Assembly: GCF_900129775.1 (NCBI RefSeq)
Contig: NZ_FQWV01000003.1
Span: 372,001 to 436,000, forward strand
Direction of reading: 5' to 3'
From: Halobaculum gomorrense
GTDB taxonomy: Archaea > Halobacteriota > Halobacteria > Halobacteriales > Haloferacaceae
DNA: 64,000 bases
Below are positions 9,276-19,125 of the stretch, piece after piece; positions within the stretch are counted from its first letter, which is position 1, and every line of letters begins with the position of its first letter. Under the pieces are notes generated by a model. It saw nothing but the letters and a program-made list of their open reading frames with translations, was not told the DNA's origin and searched no databases. Both the position numbers and the translations under genes were made by a program.

Positions 9276-9403
9276 TTCACCGGGGGCCGTCGAACCCTCC
9301 GGAGCGGCGCTCGGGGGTCAACGCGTTCGGTTCCGCCCGAATTGAGACGGCGACCGGAGTCCGGTGCAGAAGGGCTATCGAGATTCGATCGGGTGTGAGA
9401 ACG

Positions 9404-9609
9404 ATGCCCTCCAGACGCGCGGTACTCCCCGGACTAGCCGGCGGAGCCGTCGGCGTCCTCTCAGGATGTGTGAGCACAGTTGGACCCTCGGCGACGCCGG
9501 GAGCTGACTCGAACACCGACTGGCCGATGTTCGGCGCGGGTCGCCTGCGCTCGGGAGAGATTCCCTCGGCGGCCGCTCTACGGTCCGCATGCTGGGGAGC
9601 CCTCCGTGG
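9404..9609 (+). pseudogene. Remnant of a Tat lipoprotein (PQQ-like beta-propeller type), N-terminus only
   Basis: From ATG 9404 the frame encodes PSRRAVLPGLAGG, a hydrophobic stretch and a lipobox ending LSGC, followed by TDWPMFGAGRL. A DWPMFG sequence after the lipobox is characteristic of haloarchaeal PQQ-binding-like beta-propeller lipoproteins, which run to about 400 residues. Here homology ends near 9550 and the frame runs into antisense of the convergent kinase gene. It is therefore a truncated fragment with no evident function. Confidence 0.6.
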
Positions 9610-11877
9610 TCATGTACCATCGATGGCACCATGGAACTCGAATCGTGCACCGCCCTCGACACTTTCCGCGAGGGAAGCCGTCCAGCCGTGTGCGTCAGCG
9701 ATGCGGTTGACTATCGTGAGACCGATTCCGCTCCCCCCATACCCCGTGGTGAAGCCGTGCTCGAAGACCGCATCGCGCCGTTCGGGAGCGATCCCTTCGC
9801 CGGTGTCCTCGACGTAAAATCCGGTGTCAAGCGGCCCCACCCGAACAGTCACACCTTCGCCACCGTGACCGACAGCGTTCCGAAACAGATTCTCGAACAG
9901 CGATTGGAGTTGACTCCGGTCACCGGTCACCGTACACGGTTCCGTCGAAAGCGTCCCGGATCGCGTATCGAGCAGGTCCCATGCGTCACGGGCGACCCCC
10001 GGGAGCGAAACCGGTTCGCGTTCGTCGTCCGTCGTTCCGTGTCGTGCGAGCGCAGTGAGATCCGTTATGACTTCCTCGATTCGCGTGAGCGCTCGGTCTA
10101 TCGTCTCCAGATTCGATTCGGCTTCAGTTTCTCGATAGAGTTCGAGGTTACCCGACGCCACAGATAACGGATTTCGGAGGTCGTGTGTGACCATACTGGC
10201 GAACTGTTCGAGCCGCTCGTTCCGTTCGGCAAGTGCGTCTTCCCGGTCCCGTACTGCTTGCTTCTGTTCGATCTGACGAAATGCGGCGACGATATTGACC
10301 GCGAGGAGTTCGCCGATCGTTTCCTCTTGATTATCGAATTTCGACGGCGTCGGTGAGCTAGCGATCAGGAGGCCGTACTCGCCAAGCGGCAGATATAATT
10401 CGCTTCGCAGTCCCGTCTCCGGGTTGTACGCATCCGGGTCGGCAGTGACATCGGCGATCGCGACCGGGGACCCCTCGGAATAGACACGCCAGCAGATGCC
10501 CTCCCCTCGATTCAATGTCGGGAGTTCGCCGACGATGTCCCGGATCTCCGTCGTGCTGGCAGCCGGAACAAGCCCATCGACTTCAGAATCAAACAGGTGG
10601 ATCGCACATGCTCGAAGGTCGAGGACGTCCCGAGCCGCCTCCACCCCGGCCTCGGCTACCTCCTCTATTGTCCCGGCAGCTAATAGCTGGGTGATGGTCT
10701 GATTGAGGTTCTCCAGTCGCTGCTCGCGTCGATTCCGTTGTGTGATATCCGTCGAAACCCCGAAGACGCCCTCGATGTCGCCGGCGTCGTTTCTCGTAGG
10801 GACTTTGAGCGAGAGGAATATCTGCTCGAGGCCGTCGACAATGACTCGTTCCTCGACCTCGAGGGGGTCCCCCGAGTCGAGCACGCGCTGATCGTTCTCG
10901 CGGAAACTGGCCGCCACGTCTTCCGGGTGGATCTCCGAAGCAGTCCGGCCTACGAGTTCCTCACTCCGCAGATCGAACAATCGTTCGTACTCGGCGTTTA
11001 CAAACACATACCGGCCGTCCTCGTCTTTCAGATACATCAACGCGGCCGTGTTCTCCAAGATGAGTTCGAGCCGCCTGCTGGCCTCACGGAGATCAGAGAG
11101 TACGTGTGTACGGTCGAGATGCGCAGTAGTTAATTGGAGAACCGTCTCGATGAGTTCCTGTTCCTCGGGGAGAAATAGATCTCCCTCGGTCTCAGCGATC
11201 GGCGGATCCACATAGCCGACTGTAAGCTCAAGTTCCGTACCGGCGACTGTCACATCGTGAGCCGTCAGACTGGACGCGGGAGAGTCGTAAGACGGTGACC
11301 GAAACGTCTCATCGTCCACACGGAGTCGTGCGACGGCTTTGTCCGGATACTGTACGGACTGCGGGAGGTATTCGACGATCTGCTGGAGCGGTTTCGTCGA
11401 AGCCTCCTGGCTCTCAGACAGGAGTGTACTGATCGCCTGGATGGTAGTGAGCTCTTTCAGTCGTTCGTTGAGTTGGTGTTCGGTCTGGTACTCGGCGACG
11501 GCGTGACGTATTCTCGTGGCGAGTAGGTCGTATTGTTCTGTGCCCCGCTTTTGGAGATAATCCGTGACGCCGGCGGAGATGGCTCGGCTGGCGATCTCTT
11601 CGGAGCCCCGCCCTGTGAACAGGATGAACAACAGATTGGGGTGCTAGTCACGCACTGACGCGAGGAATTCGAGCCCAGTTTGCTCCGGCATCTCGTGATC
11701 GCTGACGATACAGTGGATAGTCTGCGACGCGAGGTGATCGTTCGCTTCGGCTATCCGTGTCGCGGTGTGGATCGTCGCTGAGGGAAGTTTTCGTCCGAGA
11801 AACGTCGCCGTGAGTTCCAGAAAATCTGCGTCGTCATCGACGCAGAGAATGTGTATGGTATCGCGTGTGGGAATCAA
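9610..11877 (-). pseudogene. Multi-sensor histidine kinase (REC-PAS-GAF-HisKA-HATPase) interrupted by an in-frame amber codon
   Basis: Starting at ATG 11877, 77 residues form the first half of a receiver domain (ILCVDDDADF, phospho-acceptor Asp in IVSDHEMP). TAG at 11644-11646 then interrupts the frame, and the same frame continues with FILFTGRGSEEIASRAISAG, the second half of the receiver. PAS (LELILENTAALMYLK), GAF, H-box THDLRNPLS and HATPase motifs (NAVGHGG, DTGEGIAP, GSGIGLTIV) follow. One base change, for example GAG to TAG, explains the break. Unless read through, the lower part could be translated only from TTG 11631, without a full receiver. 755 codons in all. Confidence 0.85.
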
Positions 11878-12127
11878 AACAAATGGGTTGTGGTATACAA
11901 CTCAAGAGTACACAGCTCCAGGGAACGCTCGAACCGGGTACTCAGTCGTGCGGAATTCATCTCCAGTGGTCGACGGACGGGCTCCCCGAATTTATACCCC
12001 TCTGTGGAGGTCACCGAATTAACTCGCACTGTCGCGTGCGCGGCAAGAACCCTCCGGTCAGCACGTGAACCGGCGAACGGGTCCGGACGAGCCAACACTT
12101 ATTCGTCGGTATGCGAATCGCTACCGT

Positions 12128-13396
12128 ATGTCAACGTTTCCCGAGGACGACGCGCTCGCCGGCGAGTTCGCGGTCCCCGACGACGTACAGCCGGTCGTCG
12201 ACAGGGTGATAGCGTTCATCGAAGAGGAGGTGCTGCCGTACGAAGAGGCGCACGCCGACCACGTCGGCGGTCCGCTGGACTACCTCGACGACGACGGCCT
12301 CATGAAGCCCGAGACGCGGGCGATGCAAGCGGAGATACGGAAGCGAAGCGCCGACGAGGGGCTGTACGCGCTGCACCTCCCCGAGGAGGTCGGCGGCGGT
12401 GGCCTCACGAACCGCGAGCACTTCTACGTGCAGGAGGCGGTGTTCCGCTACGGGACGGGCCACGGGTCGAGCGTCGCCCGCGCGATGATGGCGTGGACCG
12501 AGGGCCCTTCACCCGCGCTGTTACACCTCGACGAGGACCAGCGGGAGGAGTGGCTCCGCCCGCTCGTCGAGGGGCGAGAGACGGCCTGCATCGGCATCAC
12601 CGAGCCGGGCGCCGGATCCGATGTGACGGCCGTCTCGACGACCGCCGAGCGCGACGGCGACGGCTGGGTGCTCAACGGCGACAAGCGGTACATCACGAAC
12701 GGGCCGTTCGCGGACACCGCGCAAATCCTCGCGACGGTGGAGGGAGCGGAGGGACCGCCCCACGAGACGATGGGAATGTTCCTCGTCGACACCGACAACC
12801 CCGGCTACGAGGTGGGCCAGCCGAACCTGAACATCATGATGGACGGCATCACCTCGGACGTGCATCTGCGCGACTGCCGGGTCGACGGCGACCAGTTGGT
12901 CGGCGAGGTGGGCGACGGGCTCCCGCTGGCGCTGTCGTGGGTGAACTGGCGGCGGGCCGGCCGGGCCGGGATGTGCGCCGGGATGGGGCGGTACCTCCTC
13001 GACCGGATGCTCACGTACGCGAAAGACCGCGAGACGTTCGGCGAACCCATCGGAACCAATCAGGCAGTGCAGTGGCCCATCGTCGAGACGGCGACGGAGA
13101 TCCACGCCGTCCGCGAGTTTGGGACGGCGCTGCTCGGCGCCTACGACGCGGAGGCAAACCTCCACGACCTCCACCAGCCGACGACCGCGCGCCGGAAGCT
13201 GTCGATGCTGAAGTACTACCCCGAGGACCGGCTGTTCGACTGGGCCGACCGCGCGATCCAGGTGCTCGGCGGCTACGGGCTGATGCGCGCGGGCGGCGTC
13301 GAGCGCGTGTTCCGGGTCGCCCGAAACCTCCGGATCCCCGCGGGGACGACGGAGATCCAGAAGCGCACGATCGCGAAGACGCTCGGACTCGAGTGA
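12128..13396 (+). CDS. Acyl-CoA dehydrogenase
   Basis: 422 residues. Flavin-binding motifs of the family are clear: ITEPGAGSD (about residue 157), YITNGPFAD and near the C-terminus QVLGGYGLM with a following ERVFR. It oxidises acyl-CoA at the alpha-beta bond and passes electrons to ETF. ATG 12128 was preferred over GTG 12065 because the conserved region starts soon after and an ACTTATTC element about 27 bases upstream fits a leaderless haloarchaeal promoter. Its TGA shares a base with the next ATG (TGATG), so it heads a coupled four-gene operon. Substrate unknown. Confidence 0.92.
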   Translation: MSTFPEDDALAGEFAVPDDVQPVVDRVIAFIEEEVLPYEEAHADHVGGPLDYLDDDGLMKPETRAMQAEIRKRSADEGLYALHLPEEVGGGGLTNREHFYVQEAVFRYGTGHGSSVARAMMAWTEGPSPALLHLDEDQREEWLRPLVEGRETACIGITEPGAGSDVTAVSTTAERDGDGWVLNGDKRYITNGPFADTAQILATVEGAEGPPHETMGMFLVDTDNPGYEVGQPNLNIMMDGITSDVHLRDCRVDGDQLVGEVGDGLPLALSWVNWRRAGRAGMCAGMGRYLLDRMLTYAKDRETFGEPIGTNQAVQWPIVETATEIHAVREFGTALLGAYDAEANLHDLHQPTTARRKLSMLKYYPEDRLFDWADRAIQVLGGYGLMRAGGVERVFRVARNLRIPAGTTEIQKRTIAKTLGLE

Positions 13397-14691
13397 TGCG
13401 GGGGACCGACCGCTCTATCCTGCTGCTCCTGCTCGACGGCGCGGCCGACCGGCCGGCGGCGACGCTGGACGGCCGGACCCCGCTGGAGGCGGCCGAGACG
13501 CCGAACCTCGACCGGATCGCGACGGCGGGGATCAACGGGACGATGCACGTCGCGGACCCGGGCGTCCCGCTGTCGAGCGACCTCGCGCACACCCGGCTGT
13601 TCGGCTACGACCCCGCAGAGGTGCCCGGGCGGGGCGTGCTGGAGGCGCGAGGGTTCGGCCGCGAGCCGCCCGCGGGCAGCGTCGTCTGCTCGGCGGCGTT
13701 CGCGTCGGTGGACCCCGAGACCGGAACGCGGGTCGCAGACCGCCACCTCGATGCCGACGCCGTTGACTTCCCCGCGCTCTCGGAGCGTCCCGGCGTCGCT
13801 ACCGTCGACGTGCCGGTCGTCGAAGGCTGCACCGCGACGTTCGAATACACGTGGAAGAACCGTGGTTTGGTGACGATTACTGCGGACACGGTGGTGTCGG
13901 CGTCCGTCACCGACGTGGACCCCTTCGAGGAGGACCTGCCGGTCATCGCGAGCGAGCCGACGCGGGACGCCGACGACCGGGCTGCCGCCCGTCGGACGGC
14001 CGACGCGCTGCGGGCGTATACGCGCGCGACGCGGTCGGCGCTGGCCGACGAGCCCGGACCCGCCGACGTGGTGCTCTCGAAGTGGGCCGCAACGCCGACT
14101 CGAGTCGAATCGTTCAGCCAGCGTCACGGCCTGGAAGCGGCGAGCGTGACGCCCAAGCCGGTGTTGACGGGGCTCGCGCGGACCCTCGGAATGGCCCACG
14201 TCGCGCCCCTGGAGGGGTACGACGCTCGGGCGGAGTGCGCGCTCGACGCGCTCGGGGACCACGAGTTCGTCCACGTCCATTACCCGGAGCCGGACGAAGT
14301 GTCTCACGCAGCCGGCCCGGCCGAAAAGCGCGACGAACTGGCGACCGTCGACGCGTCGCTCGCGCCGGTCGTCGACCGGGCGCTGAGCGACCCCGAGTTG
14401 GTCACCGTCGTCACCGCCGATCACACCACGCCGAGCGCGGAGGACGTGGTCCACTCCGGCGAGCCGGTGCCGGTGACGATGGTCGCCGAGCCCGTCCGCG
14501 TCGACAAAGTAGAGTCGGTCGGCGAGCGCCCCGCCGCCCGGGGCGGGTTCCGGGACGTGCGCGGCCGGGAGCTGTTGAAGACAGTGCGGGCGGCCGCGGA
14601 CCGCGTCATGCTCGACGGCCTCCGCCGGACGCCGGCGGTCCGGGACTACCCGACGACGGAGGTGACGCCGCTGTGGCCCCGCGAGGAGTGA
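13396..14691 (+). CDS. ApgM-like cofactor-independent phosphoglycerate mutase family protein
   Basis: 431 residues of the alkaline-phosphatase/iPGM superfamily. The N-terminal metal site is LLLLLDGAADRPAAT, and TADHTTPS with the HVHYPEPDE region supplies the other metal ligands. The middle segment FEYTWKNRGL matches the archaeal-type mutase (ApgM). The family interconverts 3- and 2-phosphoglycerate, but the setting with SelD-like and NadM-like genes suggests a paralogue acting on another phosphometabolite, which is inference. The start ATG overlaps the acyl-CoA dehydrogenase stop; its own stop overlaps the next GTG. Confidence 0.8.
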   Translation: MRGTDRSILLLLLDGAADRPAATLDGRTPLEAAETPNLDRIATAGINGTMHVADPGVPLSSDLAHTRLFGYDPAEVPGRGVLEARGFGREPPAGSVVCSAAFASVDPETGTRVADRHLDADAVDFPALSERPGVATVDVPVVEGCTATFEYTWKNRGLVTITADTVVSASVTDVDPFEEDLPVIASEPTRDADDRAAARRTADALRAYTRATRSALADEPGPADVVLSKWAATPTRVESFSQRHGLEAASVTPKPVLTGLARTLGMAHVAPLEGYDARAECALDALGDHEFVHVHYPEPDEVSHAAGPAEKRDELATVDASLAPVVDRALSDPELVTVVTADHTTPSAEDVVHSGEPVPVTMVAEPVRVDKVESVGERPAARGGFRDVRGRELLKTVRAAADRVMLDGLRRTPAVRDYPTTEVTPLWPREE

Positions 14692-16256
14692 CCCGGCGCC
14701 GCGCCGTCGCCGACGGCGGACGCGACCGCGACGGGGCCGACACCGGCGATAGTGACCGCGAACGGGGTCCGGCAGCCCCGGCGAGAACGCCCGGGATCGG
14801 CGCCAATCCACGTCGGTGCGGCTGTGCCGGGAAAACGCCGCTCGACAGGGTGGTGTTCCCGGCGCGCGAGCGGATCGCGACCGCACTCGCGGACACGAGC
14901 GTTCGCCTCGGACCAGCGACAGACGCCGCCGTGGTGCCGAGCGGCCGCGACGGGACAGTGAGCGACATCGAGCGACACACCGATGTCGTCGCCCTCGGGA
15001 AGTCGACGCCCGCGGTGCCGTTCACCGCCGACGACGGCGACGGGACCGTGGACCGCGACGCACGCCCGATCGTGACGCTCGCGTGCGCGTTCGTCGGCGA
15101 CGACCTCGCCGACCCGGACGGGCTCGGCGACGCGCTGGCGACGGCCTACGCCGCCCTCGACGGTCCGGAGGTGACGATCGGGAAGGGCCACGCGGTGCAG
15201 CTGCCCGGACACCGCGGCGGCCTCCTCTGGCTGGAACACCTCCGATCGGCGAACGACGACGGCGACGGCCCGGCCGACGGGACCGACAGTACGATCGACG
15301 GGAGCGACGGTGACAGTCGCGGTGACAGCCGCAGCGGCGGCAGCGACCCCGGAGCGGCCGGCACCGGCACCGGCCTCGTGAGGTCCGTCGCCGCCAACGT
15401 CGACGCGGTCCACGCGTTCCCGGACCTCTTGCCCCCCGAGCAGGCACGGATCGCCGCGCTCAACGCCTGGAACGACGCGTACGCACGAGGAGCGACGGCG
15501 GAGCGCACCGTCCGACCGGTAGTCGCCGCGCCCGCCGGGGTCGACCCGCCGGCGGCGCGTGCGACGGCCTGGTACCGCGCCGGCGTCCCGCGCGAGGCGG
15601 AGGTGGTGCCCGCGTCGGTGATCGCCCACGGAGGCGAGGGGTGGGTCCTCGGCGCGAGCGTCATCGCCCGCGGGAGCGTCAACCCGACCGCGCCGCCGCT
15701 GCCCGACGACTGCTGCGCGCTCGTGACGCGGCCGCTCGGCGGGCTGGCGGCGTTCGCGCTCGGCAGCCTCGACGGCGACCGCGGCCTCCGCGAACTGGGG
15801 CGCGACCGGCTCGCTCGGGACGCGCTGCCCGTGGCGGAGGCGCTGGCCGCGTGCCGACCGAGTCCGGGCGAGGCGTTCGATCCGGCGCGGCACCTGGCTC
15901 GCGTCACCGACGTGTCGGGCGAGGGGGTCGGGGGCGTCGGCCGCCTGGTCGCCAGCGAGGGGCGGTCGCTTCGGCTTGACCGACTCCCGGTGCTTCCGGC
16001 GGTCGCCGACGCGGTCGCCGGATGGTGGACGCTGCCCGACGTGACCGTTGAGACGAACGGGCCCTTCGCCGCGATCGGAACCCCGGAGGCGCTGGCGCGC
16101 GTGACCGACCGGCTTCGGGGCGTCGAGGGCGCCGACCCCGTCCGACTCGGGCCGGTCGATCGCGGCGACGCGCCGATACGCGACGCCACCGACGGCGACA
16201 CGTCCCGGCTCGTCGAGGCGGCCGCGCGCTGGCCGGCAGCGGGGGAGCGGCGATGA
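14688..16256 (+). CDS. SelD-like (PurM/AIR-synthase fold) protein
   Basis: 522 residues from GTG 14688, chosen because it makes a 4-base GTGA overlap with the upstream gene. After an Arg/Asp-rich leader comes RRCGCAGKTPLDRV, resembling the Cys/Lys loop of selenophosphate synthase. Other SelD-like blocks are FPDLLPPEQARIAALNAW, LVTRPLGG and VTDVSGEGVGGVGRL, in SelD order. An Asp/Gly-rich insert lies near residues 195-225. SelD makes selenophosphate from selenide and ATP; no selenoprotein gene is visible here, so a related ATP-dependent kinase is equally possible. Third gene of the operon. Confidence 0.65.
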   Translation: MTRRRAVADGGRDRDGADTGDSDRERGPAAPARTPGIGANPRRCGCAGKTPLDRVVFPARERIATALADTSVRLGPATDAAVVPSGRDGTVSDIERHTDVVALGKSTPAVPFTADDGDGTVDRDARPIVTLACAFVGDDLADPDGLGDALATAYAALDGPEVTIGKGHAVQLPGHRGGLLWLEHLRSANDDGDGPADGTDSTIDGSDGDSRGDSRSGGSDPGAAGTGTGLVRSVAANVDAVHAFPDLLPPEQARIAALNAWNDAYARGATAERTVRPVVAAPAGVDPPAARATAWYRAGVPREAEVVPASVIAHGGEGWVLGASVIARGSVNPTAPPLPDDCCALVTRPLGGLAAFALGSLDGDRGLRELGRDRLARDALPVAEALAACRPSPGEAFDPARHLARVTDVSGEGVGGVGRLVASEGRSLRLDRLPVLPAVADAVAGWWTLPDVTVETNGPFAAIGTPEALARVTDRLRGVEGADPVRLGPVDRGDAPIRDATDGDTSRLVEAAARWPAAGERR

Positions 16257-16840
16257 CCGTCGGTCACGTCCACGGCCGCTTCCAGCCGTTCCACGACGGC
16301 CACCTCACGTACTGCGAGTGGGCCGCCGGTGAGTGCGACGAGCTGATCGTCGGGATCACCAACGCCGACCCCTCCCACGTCGCCCACGAGGCCGCCGACC
16401 CGGACCGCGACGACCCGCGGAACAACCCCTTCGGCTACCACGAGCGCCACCGGATGGTGACGGCCGCCCTCGGCGCCGCGGACCTCGGCGTGCCCGTGCG
16501 GGTGCTCCCGTTCCCGATCAACCGACCGGAGCTGTGGGAGCACTACGCGCCAGCGGACGCGCTGCACCTCCTGCGGGTGCTGGAACCGTGGCACGAGGTG
16601 AAGGCGGACAGACTGCGCGAGCACGGCCGCGCGGTGCGGACCGTCGAGGCCGACCGGACGGTGAGCGGAACGGCGATCCGCGAGTCGATGGCGGCGGGCG
16701 ACGACCGGTGTGGGGAACGGACCGACGCTGCGGGCAACGGGGAGGCAGGGAACTGGCGCGAGGCGGTCCCGAACGCGGTCGCGGCCGTCGTCGACGACGT
16801 CGACGGCGCGGCGCGCGTGCGGTCGCTGGACGGCGAATAG
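16253..16840 (+). CDS. NadM-like nicotinamide-nucleotide adenylyltransferase family protein
   Basis: 195 residues. The N-terminus has the nucleotidyltransferase motif GRFQPFHDGHL (HxGH type), followed by NPFGYHERHRMV and SGTAIRESM, the second nucleotide-binding motif. The C-terminal ARVRSL element also matches archaeal NadM. The family joins ATP to NMN to give NAD. The ATG overlaps the SelD-like stop by 4 bases. Its place as last gene after an ApgM-like and a SelD-like protein suggests a paralogue with its own substrate rather than housekeeping NAD synthesis, which is inference. Confidence 0.82.
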   Translation: MTVGHVHGRFQPFHDGHLTYCEWAAGECDELIVGITNADPSHVAHEAADPDRDDPRNNPFGYHERHRMVTAALGAADLGVPVRVLPFPINRPELWEHYAPADALHLLRVLEPWHEVKADRLREHGRAVRTVEADRTVSGTAIRESMAAGDDRCGERTDAAGNGEAGNWREAVPNAVAAVVDDVDGAARVRSLDGE

Positions 16841-16935
16841 CGGTCGCTTGGCGGTAGTAGGTCGCCGCGAGCGCGCTGCGCGACGCGCTCGACCCGACGG
16901 GATGAGTGGGGCGAACGCGGAGCCGGCGCTCGCGG

Positions 16936-17763
16936 TCACCCCCCGAACAGTCCGTCCGGGTCCTCGATCACGCTCGCGAGCGTCCGGAGGAACCGCCCCG
17001 CGTCGGCGCCGTCGACGACGCGGTGGTCGAAGCTGAGATCCAGCGGGAGGTGCCGGCGGAACGCAACGCCGGATTCGCCTGCGTCGGTCCCGCTGGCGTC
17101 GCCGGCTCCGTCGCCTCCCCCGGCGCGGACCGCCCGCTCTCGCACGGCGTTCACGCCCAGTATGGCCACCTGCGGGGGATTGATAATCGGCGTGAACGAG
17201 TCCACCCCGAGCGGCCCGAGGTTCGAGACGGTGAACGTCCCGCCGCCGAGGTCGGCGGTGTCGTAATCGCCCGCGAGCACGCGGTCGACGAGCGCGGTCC
17301 GGCGTCGGTGGACCGCCGCGACCGACAGCGAGCCAACGTCCGCGAGGACGGGCGCGACGAGGCCCTGGTCGAGATCGACGCCGTAGCCGAGGTTGTGCTC
17401 CTCGTACACGCGGTGGGTTCCGTCTTCGAAGGTGGCGTTGAACGACGGGTTTCGGTCCAGCGTCGCCGAGACCGCGACCAGCAGCGCGTCCGACAGCGAG
17501 AGGTCGAGGCCGTGGCGGTCGCCGGCGGCGTCCACCTCGTCGAACAGCGCCTCGGCGTCGACGACGCGCGTCGCCGTGACGTGGACCGCCTCGCTGTAGC
17601 TCTCGTGGAGCCGGCGGGCGATCGTCCGCCGCATCGGGCTCGGAGTGCGTTCCTCGGCGACGGTGCGTGTCGCCGGTTCGTCTCTCGGTGCGTCGGCCGC
17701 GCCGCCGCCGTTCGTGCGGGCGGCGCGGCCTGCAGAACGGTCGGGAGGGTGAGAGGGATTCAC
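16936..17763 (-). CDS. 2-oxoacid dehydrogenase E2 catalytic domain protein (no lipoyl domain)
   Basis: 275 residues. Only the acyltransferase core is present: PMRRTIARRLHESY opens it and FDHRVVDGADAGRFL carries the catalytic His and Asp. FTVSNLGPLG is the usual conserved strand. A normal E2 of 400-550 residues also holds lipoyl and E1/E3-binding domains; here the lipoyl domain is the separate upstream gene. It is the last gene of the operon and no E3 gene is in the window. Confidence 0.9.
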   Translation of the reverse strand: MNPSHPPDRSAGRAARTNGGGAADAPRDEPATRTVAEERTPSPMRRTIARRLHESYSEAVHVTATRVVDAEALFDEVDAAGDRHGLDLSLSDALLVAVSATLDRNPSFNATFEDGTHRVYEEHNLGYGVDLDQGLVAPVLADVGSLSVAAVHRRRTALVDRVLAGDYDTADLGGGTFTVSNLGPLGVDSFTPIINPPQVAILGVNAVRERAVRAGGGDGAGDASGTDAGESGVAFRRHLPLDLSFDHRVVDGADAGRFLRTLASVIEDPDGLFGG

Positions 17764-17770
17764 GCCACGA

Positions 17771-18103
17771 TCACCCCTCCGGCTCCACGTACGCGAGCGC
17801 GTCGCCGCGGTCGAACTCGCCGTCCTCGTCGACGACGACCTCCGCCAGCGTTCCCGTCGCCGGCGCGGGCACGTCCACGTCGACCTTCTCGACTTGGAAC
17901 TCGGCGATGCGGTCGCCCTCGGCGACGTGACTGCCCTCCGGGACGAACCAGTTGAGCAGCAGGCCCACCTCGTCGTCTGTGTCGCCGGGCCACAGCGCCC
18001 CGCTGTCGACGGGGACGCGGCCGCCCTCGGCGCCGGCCACGGGGTTCGCGTCGCCGTCCGAGTCGGCGTCGGCCTCGGAGTCCGTCGCGTTCGCGTCGCT
18101 CAT
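17771..18103 (-). CDS. Free-standing lipoyl-domain protein
   Basis: 110 residues. After an acidic leader of about 40 residues, it has a biotinyl/lipoyl fold with the modified Lys in FQVEKVDVDVPAPATG. The preceding NWFVPEGSHVAEGD and closing DEDGEFDRGDALAYV elements fit the flattened beta-barrel. It would carry acyl groups between E1 and the E2 catalytic protein. The ATG overlaps the E1-beta stop by 4 bases, and 7 bases separate it from the E2 gene. Confidence 0.9.
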   Translation of the reverse strand: MSDANATDSEADADSDGDANPVAGAEGGRVPVDSGALWPGDTDDEVGLLLNWFVPEGSHVAEGDRIAEFQVEKVDVDVPAPATGTLAEVVVDEDGEFDRGDALAYVEPEG

Positions 18104-19125
18104 TCGCCGACCGAGCGGACCGCCTCGGCCACGTCGTCGGTACCGGGGATCACCGCGTCCTCCATCGGGCGGGAGTACGGGATCGGCACGTCGGGGACGG
18201 CGACGCGCTCGACCGCCTCCAGCGAGTCCAGATCCGCCTCAGCGACACTGGAGATGATCTCGCCAGTGACGCCGTACGACCGGTAGTCCTCGTCCACGAC
18301 GACGAGTCGACCGGTTTTCCGGACCGACTCCAACACCGTCTCGCGGTCGAGCGGCTTCAGCGTCCGGAGGTCGATCACCTCCGTCTCGATCCCCTCGTCT
18401 GCGAGCATCTCGGCGGCCTCCAGCGCCCGGTGGACGTGCAGGCCGAGCGTGACGACCGTCACGTCGTCGCCCTCGCGCTTCACGTCGGCCTTGCCGAACG
18501 GGATGGTGTAGTCCTCCTTGGGGACGGGCGTCTTCGGCCCGTCGGGTGCGGGCAGCCAGCCGATCCCCATCAGCCGCTTGTGGAACATGTAGACGACCGG
18601 ATCGTCGTCGCGGATGGCATTGTGCATCAGCCCCTTGGCGTCGTACGCCGTCGAGGGAGCGACCACCTTCATGCCGGGGAGGTGCGCGAACGTCCCGTAG
18701 AGCGTCTGGGAGTGCTGGGCGGCGTCGTTGTACGTGCCGCCGACCGCGGTGGTGAGCACCATCGGGACGCTGAACGATCCCCCGCTCATGTAGGTGTTCT
18801 TCGCCATCTGGTTGTAGATCTGGTCCATGGCGACGCCGAAGAAGTCGACGAACATCAGCTCGGCAATCGGCCGCATCCCGGCCTGTGCGGCGCCGACAGC
18901 CGCGCCGAGGTACGCCGTCTCGCTGATGGGCACGTCCATCACGCGGTCGCGCCCGAACTCGTCGAGCAGCCCCGTGGTCGAGTCGAAGATGCCGCCGTAG
19001 TCGGCGACGTCCTCGCCCATGTAGAACACCTCCTCGTCCGCGCGCATCTCGTGGGCGACCGCCTCGACCATCGCGTCGCTCATCGTCGCGGTCCGACCGA
19101 CGGCCTCCTGCTCGGGCGTGCTCAT
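18100..19125 (-). CDS. 2-oxoacid dehydrogenase (acetoin/pyruvate type) E1 beta subunit
   Basis: 341 residues, the normal length. Conserved parts include FYMGEDVADYGGIFDSTTGL near the N-terminus, PISETAYLGAAVGAAQAG and IDLRTLKPLDRETVLESV in the C-terminal transketolase domain. It pairs with the alpha subunit to decarboxylate a 2-oxo acid (or cleave acetoin) with thiamine diphosphate. It overlaps both neighbours by a few bases, so the operon is translationally coupled. Confidence 0.93.
   Translation of the reverse strand: MSTPEQEAVGRTATMSDAMVEAVAHEMRADEEVFYMGEDVADYGGIFDSTTGLLDEFGRDRVMDVPISETAYLGAAVGAAQAGMRPIAELMFVDFFGVAMDQIYNQMAKNTYMSGGSFSVPMVLTTAVGGTYNDAAQHSQTLYGTFAHLPGMKVVAPSTAYDAKGLMHNAIRDDDPVVYMFHKRLMGIGWLPAPDGPKTPVPKEDYTIPFGKADVKREGDDVTVVTLGLHVHRALEAAEMLADEGIETEVIDLRTLKPLDRETVLESVRKTGRLVVVDEDYRSYGVTGEIISSVAEADLDSLEAVERVAVPDVPIPYSRPMEDAVIPGTDDVAEAVRSVGE

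Noticed and set aside
11644..11646. Pyrrolysine or programmed readthrough at the amber codon of the sensor kinase
   Set aside because: Haloarchaea are not known to use pyrrolysine, and a one-base nonsense mutation explains the case.
14688..16256. Selenocysteine at an in-frame TGA near the SelD-like gene
   Set aside because: No in-frame TGA lies within the gene, and no SECIS-like structure was noticed.
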